From: Mongoliibacter ruber
Lineage (GTDB): Bacteria > Bacteroidota > Bacteroidia > Cytophagales > Cyclobacteriaceae
Direction of reading: 5' to 3'
Length of the DNA stretch: 64,000 nucleotides
Assembly (NCBI RefSeq): GCF_003003005.1
Contig: NZ_PVTR01000007.1
Span: 248,001-312,000 of the forward strand
In this document: one piece after another, positions 34,087 through 41,264 of the stretch
Layout of the letters: every line of letters starts with the position of its first letter
Position numbering within the stretch: position 1 is the first letter of the stretch
Program-made: the position numbers and the translations under genes
Notes under the pieces: generated by a model
Databases searched by the model: none
What the model was told of the DNA's origin: nothing
What the model saw: the letters and a program-made list of their open reading frames with translations, nothing else

Positions 34087-36526
34087 TCCTCTGTTCCTGT
34101 TTTTAATAATTTTTCTTGGCAGTTCTACCTTTGCACTGAGCCAAGATATTGCCGGCTACAACAAATCGGAGATCAAAGATCTTGGCCAGAAAGTTGAAGA
34201 TCAGGTTAAATTCTTAGAATATTTTCTAAATACTGTTGGTAGTAAAGATACACCTGCGCGAGATAAAGATGTAGTCATTAGAGAAAGCTACATGAAAATT
34301 TTTCGTGACAGTAAAGTACAGGTAGAGGACGACTTATTGTTGGATAGAAAAGTTATTACCAATAAAGACATCACTGCTTATCTTAAGGATATTGAGTTTT
34401 TTTTCAAGGATGCAAGTTTCAAATTTAAAATTAGAGAGGTAAAGCCATTCGAAAGAGATAATGGTGAGCTGTCATTTTTAGTTTCAATGGACAGAACCAT
34501 TGATGCGATAGGACTCAACAAAGAAAAAATATCGAATACAAAGCAAAGGTTTATTGAAGTAAATGTTGACCAAAAAACCAATGAACTCAAAATAGCGAGC
34601 ATGTATACCACCAAGCTTAGCCGTGATGAGGAACTGGAAGAATGGTGGGGAACACTATCATTTACTTGGGAGTATTATTTCAGATCTAAAATCGGTTTGA
34701 GTGAAGAGGACTCGATTACATTGGATCACTTGTACAAAATCAGCTCGATTGACAGCATCAATATGTCAGGAAACCAATATGTGATTGATTTAGAACCTAT
34801 TCATGCATTAAGGGACCTCAAATACATAGATATTAGCAATACTAGAATTACAGAGCTTAATCCAATCAGTAATGTTACATTTTTATCTTACCTAAATATA
34901 GCCAATACAGCTACGGAAGATATTCAGTTTATCAAATATTCAGATAAGCTAACTGTATTGGATATCTCAGGTACGCAGATTCAAGATCTTAGTGAACTAG
35001 GGAACCTTAAGCAGCTTCACACACTTAGGGCAGTCAAAACTCCAATTATGAGTTTTGGTGTTTTAAATTCCTTTGAAGCATTGAGGTATTTGGATTTAAG
35101 TGAAAGTGGATTCAATAACGTTGAAAATATCAATGAATTGATAGACCTGAAATACTTGGATATCAGCGGTAACTACCTGATTAATTTTGAAATGTTAAGT
35201 CAATTGGAGAACCTTGAGGAATTGAACCTTAAAGAAACCAACATAGCTGACCTTAGCCCGCTGACTAATTTGAAGAAATTGAAAGTCATCAATATCAACC
35301 AAACTGAAGTGTCTGATATCACACCTTTAAATGATAATCCTGCTCTTCAAAGGGTTTATGCAGATAGGACTAGAATATCTGAAAACAGTGCTGATATTTT
35401 CTCAAGAAGAAACAGAAGGGTACTTCTGATGCATCATGTCGAAAACCTTCAAATCTGGTGGGAATCCTTATCGGAGGCATGGAAGGCTGTTCTTCGTGAA
35501 ATCAATCCTGAATTACATAGTGAAACGCCAACTGTGGAGAATTTGACCTTCACTGTGGGAATGGACTCCTTAGATCTTTCAGGTTCTGATATTAAAACTC
35601 TAGGTCCTGTATTGAAATTCAGGAAGATCAACCATCTCAACTTTGACAATACAGGCGTTCAAGATTTGACACCTTTGGCTGATATCAAAACACTCAACAG
35701 TATTTCAGGGAAAAACACACAAATAAAGACACTTGAACCTCTTTCTAATTTAAGTGATTTACAATACCTGAACTTCGAAAATACAGATGTAAATTCTCTT
35801 GTTGCTATTCACAGTTTGGATAAACTTGAATATTTGAATCTAGACGGAACAGCTATAGAAGAACAAGAAATTCCAGATGTTCTTGAAAAGAAACCTGATT
35901 TACATTTAATCTACAGGACTTCCATTTTAACTGATTGGTGGGGAAATTTGGAAGATCGTTGGAAGTCAGTACTTCAGTCTTACTTTAAGGCTTCTGAGGA
36001 GCCTGATACTGAGACTTTGCATGTTTGGACCTCTAGTCCTACCTTTTCGATAGAACGTGAGTCAATATCAACCCTTAGGCCAATTTTGATATTTATCAAT
36101 TTGCGAGAGCTCAATATCTTCAATGTACCATTGACTGATTTCTCGCCTTTATCCGAATTGCCTCTTTTGACAAACCTATCAGTTACACAATCTCCGCTTA
36201 CGGACCTATCGGTTTTGAGACCTCTTGAAAAATTGAAAGTACTTGACCTCAGCAGCACAGGTGTTGATGACTTGAGACCAATATCAAATTTACAAGGAAT
36301 AGAAGAATTGATCCTTTCCGGCACCAATATCAAAGTGCTTAGAGGACTCGAAAGCTTTGAGAATTTACGGGTTTTGGATATTGGAAATACCAATGTGCGT
36401 TCACTGAAGCAGGTACAAAACTTGGGAAGTCTTGAGAAATTAACTTGTTTCAACACAAGAATTAATAGAAGAACCGTTGATAATTTTAGGAGACAAAATC
36501 CTGATTGTGATGTGCTCTATTATTAG
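34073..36526 (+). CDS. Large exported leucine-rich-repeat protein with three WW-headed modules, operon gene 4
   Basis: 817 residues. A signal peptide (MTRNSPLFLFLIIFLGSSTF, cut near ALSQ) precedes an N-terminal domain with LEYFLNTVGSKDTPARDKD, matching gene 2 (ISIIGSKETQFSEANR). Three modules follow, each opened by a Trp-Trp helix: EEWWGTLSFTWEYYF at about 191, IWWESLSEAWKAVL at about 462 and DWWGNLEDRWKSVL at about 622. Each leads into 22-residue LRRs of the internalin/SDS22 kind (LKYIDISNTRITELNPISN, LEELNLKETNIADLSPLTN, LKVLDLSSTGVDDLRPISN). LRR proteins bind other proteins; the target is unknown. It could be periplasmic or surface-exposed; no sorting domain is seen at the C-terminus. Confidence 0.9.
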   Translation: MTRNSPLFLFLIIFLGSSTFALSQDIAGYNKSEIKDLGQKVEDQVKFLEYFLNTVGSKDTPARDKDVVIRESYMKIFRDSKVQVEDDLLLDRKVITNKDITAYLKDIEFFFKDASFKFKIREVKPFERDNGELSFLVSMDRTIDAIGLNKEKISNTKQRFIEVNVDQKTNELKIASMYTTKLSRDEELEEWWGTLSFTWEYYFRSKIGLSEEDSITLDHLYKISSIDSINMSGNQYVIDLEPIHALRDLKYIDISNTRITELNPISNVTFLSYLNIANTATEDIQFIKYSDKLTVLDISGTQIQDLSELGNLKQLHTLRAVKTPIMSFGVLNSFEALRYLDLSESGFNNVENINELIDLKYLDISGNYLINFEMLSQLENLEELNLKETNIADLSPLTNLKKLKVININQTEVSDITPLNDNPALQRVYADRTRISENSADIFSRRNRRVLLMHHVENLQIWWESLSEAWKAVLREINPELHSETPTVENLTFTVGMDSLDLSGSDIKTLGPVLKFRKINHLNFDNTGVQDLTPLADIKTLNSISGKNTQIKTLEPLSNLSDLQYLNFENTDVNSLVAIHSLDKLEYLNLDGTAIEEQEIPDVLEKKPDLHLIYRTSILTDWWGNLEDRWKSVLQSYFKASEEPDTETLHVWTSSPTFSIERESISTLRPILIFINLRELNIFNVPLTDFSPLSELPLLTNLSVTQSPLTDLSVLRPLEKLKVLDLSSTGVDDLRPISNLQGIEELILSGTNIKVLRGLESFENLRVLDIGNTNVRSLKQVQNLGSLEKLTCFNTRINRRTVDNFRRQNPDCDVLYY

Positions 36527-36609
36527 AAGCTAGAGATTTGAAGTTAGAAACGGGAGAAGCCAAAGATTTTGTTTTTTTGGAACCTCGAAGTCACCAAGAA
36601 AAAGCAATA

Positions 36610-36718
36610 AGTATTTTTGTTTAAAAATTCCCTAGATATATAGGAATGAATAAAAATATTGATTCTTCGATAAATTAAGTTTTCGGACTTCTGTTGGTAT
36701 GAAAGAAAGCTTTGAGAT
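36610..36718 (+). repeat. Dispersed intergenic repeat, degenerate copy C
   Basis: Matches the reverse complement of copy B in order: TTTTTG, AAA, AGATAT, ATATTG, TTCGA, then CTTCTGTTGGTATGAAAG against ATTCTACTGGTATGAAAG. The head of the element is not visible. It lies about 84 nt after the stop of the LRR gene and is read in that gene's direction, like the other copies. The remainder of the 280-bp gap (36527-36609 and 36719-36806) shows nothing I can assign. Confidence 0.45.
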
Positions 36719-36806
36719 AGGAGCAACTTTAAAATATAGAAGCTAATCTAGGTGTCTCAGTATCAAAGCAAGGAGTGGAACTGATTCCTTTGTAATCTGC
36801 ATTCTT

Positions 36807-37829
36807 CTATTTTTTGAATACCTGTTCAAGACTCATTCTTAGTATTTCTCCCATATTATTGCATTTCAGGAATTGTTCGTTGCTATAATGTTTGGCAAGA
36901 TCTTTTTTAAGGCTATCTATGTTTTCAGGAACAGAAATGATATCCCTCTCCATACTTTCCAGTATATCTTCGATTTCGGTAGGGGAACTTTTTAATCTAT
37001 TGGCAATCAGAGCCCGTTCCTCTCTTTGGTATTGCAACATAGATTCTGGAGTAATATGTGTTATTCCCAGTTGAATAAGCGCATTATTTTGTTTGAAATA
37101 CTGAGGTAGGTAAATAGACTTTTTACCTTCATATGACTGTTGGTCAAAATCTATAGCACGGATCCGGTAATGCGTTTCCTCAAAATCAGGTGTCACATCA
37201 ATGACAAAATTAGATGAATGCATGTCACCTAAAAGCCTCACAAAACACCTTTCGTTGAATTTCACAAATTCCTTTGCCAATCGAATAGGATTTAGTAGAG
37301 GGTCATTGATTTGATTCCGCATAAACTGTTCCCCTGGTATTCCGGCAATATGTTCTTCTATCAAGGTATTTTCATGTACCAGGTAGCTGATCCTATTGGG
37401 AGACAACAAATGCTCCAACTCTAAGCCATAAACGCGGGAGGCATCAGCATTTTTAACATAGAAATAATCAAAGTTATCATTGATTCTATTGACTATCCTG
37501 ACCCTGAAGGGTTGGGTATTTCCATACGTACAAATATCTATTCTGTCGATATAAAGGTGCTTCATGACCGACATATCACCTTCAGCCTTCAATAAGGCAT
37601 AGATATTTTTTACGTTATAGTGTATTTCCTCTCTGTCTGATTCCGAAAAGAAAACCGACTCCCAAAGGGTGTCATTTCCTTTGAAATCATACAACGGAAT
37701 AGAGCTGCTATACCGGACCAAGTCACTGTAGTGGATTGGAAAACCGACTTCACGGCTATATTTACGCAGAAACTTTCTCAGTTCTGTGCTGATAGGATAA
37801 ATTATCTTTTTCTTGCTTATCAGTGCCAT
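36807..37829 (-). CDS. Divergent protein-kinase-fold (APH/PKL-like) protein
   Basis: 340 residues, no signal peptide. The order of kinase elements is visible: an ATP-type lysine in FYVKNADASRVYG (K126) with a following ELEHLL helix, a hinge-like LVHENTLIEEHIAGIPG, a catalytic loop LLGDMHSSNFVID (D202 and N207, as in GDxHxxN of aminoglycoside phosphotransferases) and a metal-binding AIDFDQQSYEG (D227, in place of DFG). I infer an active small-molecule or protein kinase; the substrate is unknown. The N-terminal 100 residues match nothing I recall. It is last in a three-gene minus-strand operon with a DUF3817 protein (10-bp gap) and a 178-residue protein. Confidence 0.8.
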   Translation of the reverse strand: MALISKKKIIYPISTELRKFLRKYSREVGFPIHYSDLVRYSSSIPLYDFKGNDTLWESVFFSESDREEIHYNVKNIYALLKAEGDMSVMKHLYIDRIDICTYGNTQPFRVRIVNRINDNFDYFYVKNADASRVYGLELEHLLSPNRISYLVHENTLIEEHIAGIPGEQFMRNQINDPLLNPIRLAKEFVKFNERCFVRLLGDMHSSNFVIDVTPDFEETHYRIRAIDFDQQSYEGKKSIYLPQYFKQNNALIQLGITHITPESMLQYQREERALIANRLKSSPTEIEDILESMERDIISVPENIDSLKKDLAKHYSNEQFLKCNNMGEILRMSLEQVFKK

Positions 37830-37839
37830 CTTAAAAAAA

Positions 37840-38163
37840 TTATGATGCTGCCAAATTCTTTTCTTTTTTGGTTAGATAACGGTCAAAAATAAATGGACCA
37901 AAAGGTAAAACAGAAGCGATCAATGCAAATAACGTTTTTGTGAAGTCCCAACCTACTTTTCTAGCCGTTGGGAAAACCATATAGATGTAAATGACAAATA
38001 AGACCCCGTGGGCCCAGCCTACATAAGTTACAGCTAATGGCATATCCAACATATATTTTAAGGGCATTGCGATAAACAACAACAATAAAAAAGAGATACC
38101 CTCAATGATACTTATAACCTTAAATCTTTTTAGCCATTTGGCCTTTTCCGCTTCTTTACTCAT
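37840..38163 (-). CDS. DUF3817 family membrane protein
   Basis: 107 residues with three hydrophobic segments: FKVISIIEGISFLLLLFIAM, then VTYVGWAHGVLFVIYIYMVF and TLFALIASVLPFGPFIFD. The EGxSFLLLL, the conserved G-x-x-HG in GWAHG, and PFGPFxxD are the DUF3817 signature. The family is often annotated as a YdzA-type or integral membrane protein of unknown function. It is one base downstream of the preceding gene, so coupling is likely. Confidence 0.9.
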   Translation of the reverse strand: MSKEAEKAKWLKRFKVISIIEGISFLLLLFIAMPLKYMLDMPLAVTYVGWAHGVLFVIYIYMVFPTARKVGWDFTKTLFALIASVLPFGPFIFDRYLTKKEKNLAAS

Positions 38164-38164
38164 G

Positions 38165-38701
38165 TTATTTGGATGTAATGTTGAATAAGACCTGTAGTTC
38201 TGCCCATAAGGCCTTTTTTAGGGAGACTTCCTGTGCAATCAGCTTGAGATCATCTGCAAACAAATACTCAGTATCCTCCTCATGTTGGATCTTATAATTT
38301 TTCTTTTTTAACCCCATAAGATCATGATGAATATTCCCGAAAACAATGATCTTATTGGGATTCATTTCTTGAAGGTAGTCATGGTTGACCAGGTTGAGAC
38401 TCATATCACTGCAAAGGGCAATATCTTTGAGAGAACAATTTACGGCATTTAGGATCTTTAAAAGTAAATCCTGAAACTCTTTTTCAAGTTCTTTTCCTTC
38501 AAAAATCACTAAAATTCCTTTCTCAAATCCACCCTCATACTCAAGTACCGGAGCCTCTTCTTCGTCGAGGGCTAGAGATTCGGTTTCTAATTCAACTTCA
38601 TTTTGAGGTGATTTGCTAAGAATCTGTGATTTTTCTTCAGGCAACAAGTAAATATCCTGGTCCAAAAACATGCCCAAATGGTATAAACTCTGATTTTCCA
38701 T
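38165..38701 (-). CDS. Hypothetical cytoplasmic protein, first gene of the kinase-like operon
   Basis: 178 residues from ATG 38699-38701 (MENQSLYHLGMFLDQDIYLL); eighteen upstream in-frame codons reach toward repeat copy B and lack conservation cues. There are no membrane segments. An acidic low-complexity stretch (LETESLALDEEEAPVLEYEG) divides a short N-terminus from a C-terminal alpha/beta part (ILVIFEGKELEKEFQDLLLK, IALCSDMSLNLVN, KIIVFGNIHHDLMGL). The strand-helix order recalls the uracil-DNA-glycosylase-like fold, or a polymerase accessory subunit, but no motif proves it. The function is unknown. Confidence 0.75.
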   Translation of the reverse strand: MENQSLYHLGMFLDQDIYLLPEEKSQILSKSPQNEVELETESLALDEEEAPVLEYEGGFEKGILVIFEGKELEKEFQDLLLKILNAVNCSLKDIALCSDMSLNLVNHDYLQEMNPNKIIVFGNIHHDLMGLKKKNYKIQHEEDTEYLFADDLKLIAQEVSLKKALWAELQVLFNITSK

Positions 38702-38763
38702 GCGACTAAATTCAATAAAAATTAATGGCTTTCCAAGAGCATTTGGGCCTTTCAAAAATTAAA

Positions 38764-38914
38764 ATATATGTATATCCGCTTTCATACCAGTAGAATCTAA
38801 ATAATTGAATTAACCTGTGGTTTCGAACCAATATCGATAAATATCCAATATCTATTAGTATCCCTTTGCTCAAAAACCCTCGTTTAATTGATTAGTGTTA
38901 GGATTGCGGATAAT
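38764..38914 (-). repeat. Dispersed intergenic repeat, copy B
   Basis: About 151 bp, the clearest copy. In its own (minus) orientation it runs ATTATCCGC, AATCAATTAAACGA, GGTTTTTGAG, GGATACTAATAGATATTGG, TTCGAAACCA, AGATTCTACTGGTATGAAAG and CGGATATACATATAT. Terminal sequences are short imperfect inverted repeats around TATCCG. It lies 50 nt after the stop of the thioesterase gene and directly before the next minus-strand gene. Confidence 0.75.
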
Positions 38915-38964
38915 CATATTAAAATATCAGGCAATCACTACTTGTAATAATTGCCCGATATATT

Positions 38965-39504
38965 TTATTTCTTTTTTTCAGGCTTCTCGTCCAAATTAAA
39001 TATGGATTTCAATTCTACCGCATCTTTAGGATCCATTCTCTTGGCAAGTACAAGTCTCAATTGTCTTCTTCTCAAGGCTCCCTCAAACAATTCCACTTCC
39101 TCAGGGGTGTTTGGTACTACCTCAGGTACTTCTATTGGTCTCCCATTTTGATCTACAGCTACAAATGTAAAAAATGCTCTGTGTGTTTGTATTTTTTTAT
39201 TAGCAGGGATGTCTTCCGCCCAAACTTCAATAAAAACCTCCATGGAGGAGTTGAATGCCCGTGTAACCTGAGCTTGAAGAGTAACAACATTGCCAAGGGC
39301 AATTGGATGTTTGAAGGATATGCTGTCAGCTGCAGCTGTGACTACGATCCTGTTGGAGTGTTTTTGCGCAGCAATAGCTGCTACAATATCCATCCAATGC
39401 ATCAGTTTACCCCCCATTAAGTTGTGAAGCGTATTGGTGTCGTTAGGTAAAACCATTTCGGTCATTACTACCTGAGATTGGCTGGCTGATTTTTTCTTAG
39501 TCAT
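38965..39504 (-). CDS. Acyl-CoA thioesterase, hotdog fold
   Basis: Hydrolyses acyl-CoA to free acid and CoA. 179 residues. The hotdog core is seen in LPNDTNTLHNLMGGKLMHWM (the Asn/Asp and HNLMGG region of YciA/BACH-type thioesterases), DIVAAIAAQKHSNRIVVTAA, SFKHPIALGNVVTLQAQVT and HRAFFTFVAVDQNGRPIEVP. One hotdog domain plus a lysine-rich tail implies a multimer. The chain-length preference cannot be read. ATG 39502-39504 is the natural start. It lies downstream of pcm on the same strand with an 81-bp gap. Confidence 0.93.
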   Translation of the reverse strand: MTKKKSASQSQVVMTEMVLPNDTNTLHNLMGGKLMHWMDIVAAIAAQKHSNRIVVTAAADSISFKHPIALGNVVTLQAQVTRAFNSSMEVFIEVWAEDIPANKKIQTHRAFFTFVAVDQNGRPIEVPEVVPNTPEEVELFEGALRRRQLRLVLAKRMDPKDAVELKSIFNLDEKPEKKK

Positions 39505-39585
39505 GAAAATTATATTTTCTGTAAAATTACAAAATAAATTCCTCTTATGTCAATTAAATAATGACTGTTTCAGTATAAAATTCTG

Positions 39586-40242
39586 TTATCTCCATCCCTC
39601 TGCACCCAGCAAAGGGACAAATGCAAAATTGTCATACTCTTCTTTGATAATCTTAGTTGCTGTTTTTTTGGTCAACCGTAACATTTTCTGGGTATTTCTG
39701 TCTCCTACAGGAATGACCAAAATTCCTCCAACTTTCAGCTGTTTCAAAAGTGAATTGGGTACTATAGGAGCTCCAGCCGTGACAAGAATTTTATCAAATG
39801 GTGCTTGTGTTGGTAAGCCTTGAGAACCATCTCCAAAATAAAAATGAAGATCTATTCCCAGTTTGGAAAGGAATTTTTTTGTGCGGTCAAAAAGTTTCTT
39901 TTGGTATTCGATGGTGTGAACTTCTGCCCCTAACAAGTGTAAAATTGATCCCTGATATCCTGATCCGGTTCCTATTTCCAATACCTTATCACCTGGTTTT
40001 ATATTCAATAATTCTGTTTGGAAAGCAACCGTGTAAGGTTGAGAGATAGTTTGTCCCTCACCGATAGGAAATGCCTTATCTTCATAAGCATGGGAATCCA
40101 AGGCGGTATCAAAAAAGAAATGCCTGGGTAGGGTATTGATGGCATGCAATACAGTTTCATCTTTGATTCCTTTCTTTTTGATTATTTTGACTAATTCTTT
40201 TCGCTGACCTTTGTGTCGGTAGCTATCTTCTAATTTCAACAT
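39586..40242 (-). CDS. pcm: Protein-L-isoaspartate O-methyltransferase
   Basis: Repairs isoaspartyl residues in aged proteins by S-adenosylmethionine-dependent methylation, in the cytoplasm. 218 residues, the family norm. Motifs: the N-terminal INTLPRHFF and DKAFPIGEGQTISQPYTVAF (PCMT substrate-binding segments), SAM motif I VLEIGTGSGYQGSILHLLG, then DGSQGLPTQAPFDKILVTAG and the C-terminal LVIPVG. All are intact. It is divergent from ribE, with 125 bp between the two starts. Confidence 0.96.
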   Translation of the reverse strand: MLKLEDSYRHKGQRKELVKIIKKKGIKDETVLHAINTLPRHFFFDTALDSHAYEDKAFPIGEGQTISQPYTVAFQTELLNIKPGDKVLEIGTGSGYQGSILHLLGAEVHTIEYQKKLFDRTKKFLSKLGIDLHFYFGDGSQGLPTQAPFDKILVTAGAPIVPNSLLKQLKVGGILVIPVGDRNTQKMLRLTKKTATKIIKEEYDNFAFVPLLGAEGWR

Positions 40243-40367
40243 GTTGGGTTGGGAGCTTTAGAAACTTTCTATACAAATGCTAAGTTAAGGGATAAATTGG
40301 CTTATTTTGAGTCATAATCTAAAGAGAAATCTTTCGCATTGAATTATTGGAAATTAGAAATGGAAAT

Positions 40368-40961
40368 ATGTTTACAGGGATAATAGAGACTTTAGGTACT
40401 GTTGAAAGTATTGAAAAAGATGGTACAAACGTGCATTTTGATATCAGTTCTTCATTGACAAATGATTTGAAAATCGATCAATCGGTGGCGCATAATGGTG
40501 TATGCCTTACAGTAGTTGCTGTTGATGATGATGTCTACAGGGTTACGGCAATTGATGAGACCCTTCAAAAGACAAATCTTAAAAATTGGGATGTGGGAAA
40601 GAAAATAAATATTGAAAGGTGCATGCCAGCAAGTGGAAGATTTGATGGCCATATTGTTCAAGGTCATGTAGATCAGACGGGTAGGGTAGAGAGTATCAGC
40701 AATCAAGATGGATCTTGGCTTTTTGATTTTTCCTTTGACCCGTCCAAGGGGAATGTGACTGTGGAGAAAGGCTCAATTACTATCAATGGAACCAGTCTGA
40801 CTTGTTTCAACTCAAAAAACGGAAAGTTCACTGTCGCCATTATTCCCTATACTTATGAAAATACTAATTTTCATGAATTACAGGTTGGAGATGAAGTCAA
40901 TCTGGAATTTGATATCGTAGGGAAATATATTCAAAGGATCATCCGAGGCTACGAGAATTAA
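40368..40961 (+). CDS. ribE: Riboflavin synthase, alpha subunit
   Basis: Dismutates two 6,7-dimethyl-8-ribityllumazine molecules to riboflavin. 197 residues from ATG 40368 (MFTGIIETLGTVESI), the diagnostic N-terminus; seven codons upstream are excluded. The two lumazine-binding barrels are tandem copies: SVAHNGVCLTVVAVDDDVYR in the first and FDGHIVQGHVDQTGRVES, then GSITINGTSLTC in the second. No FMN riboswitch is recognisable upstream. Other rib genes are not in the window. The gene is also called ribC in some species. Repeat copy D follows its stop by 12 nt. Confidence 0.97.
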   Translation: MFTGIIETLGTVESIEKDGTNVHFDISSSLTNDLKIDQSVAHNGVCLTVVAVDDDVYRVTAIDETLQKTNLKNWDVGKKINIERCMPASGRFDGHIVQGHVDQTGRVESISNQDGSWLFDFSFDPSKGNVTVEKGSITINGTSLTCFNSKNGKFTVAIIPYTYENTNFHELQVGDEVNLEFDIVGKYIQRIIRGYEN

Positions 40962-40973
40962 GCCATTCTATAA

Positions 40974-41122
40974 ATTTCCGCTTTTTTGGAAGAGCATGAC
41001 ATAATCAAGTTTTAACGATTGTTTTAGGACCAGGATCTATCAATATCGAATGTCAATTGATATCGGATTAAAGATATATTTGGTACTATTTGGACTTTGG
41101 TGGAATCTAGGATACATGTCAT
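40974..41122 (+). repeat. Dispersed intergenic repeat, copy D
   Basis: Matches the reverse complement of copies A and B through most of its length: ATTTCCG head, AATCAAGTTTTAACGATTG, GGATCTATCAATATC, TTGATATCGG, TATTTGGACTTTGGTGG and GGATACATGTCAT. Between the head and AATCAA there are about nine extra bases. It starts 12 nt after the ribE stop and reads in the ribE direction. From 41123 to the MATE start (41264) I see only AT-rich sequence, presumably the MATE promoter region. Confidence 0.6.
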
Positions 41123-41264
41123 GTTTTTTTATTTTTTGCTTTTGGCTTTCATTATTTTGTTTCAAATTTGTGTCATTATGAAGGCATAATCTTTTTTTCT
41201 GTCAATTTATCCCGAAGACTTCGGTGTATAGGTACAATTTTCTTGTTCCCTTAATCCTTCATTT

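Noticed and set aside
38810-38850. A tRNA-like T-arm (GGTTCGAAACC on the minus strand) inside repeat copies A and B
   Set aside because: The stem pairs poorly, no anticodon or D arm can be found, and copy D lacks the motif, so it is not a tRNA or tRNA remnant I can support.
19401-41122. Reading the dispersed repeat as integron attC sites, because each copy follows a stop codon in one orientation
   Set aside because: No integrase is present, the neighbours are ordinary chromosomal genes, and the RYYYAAC/GTTRRRY core sites are not seen.
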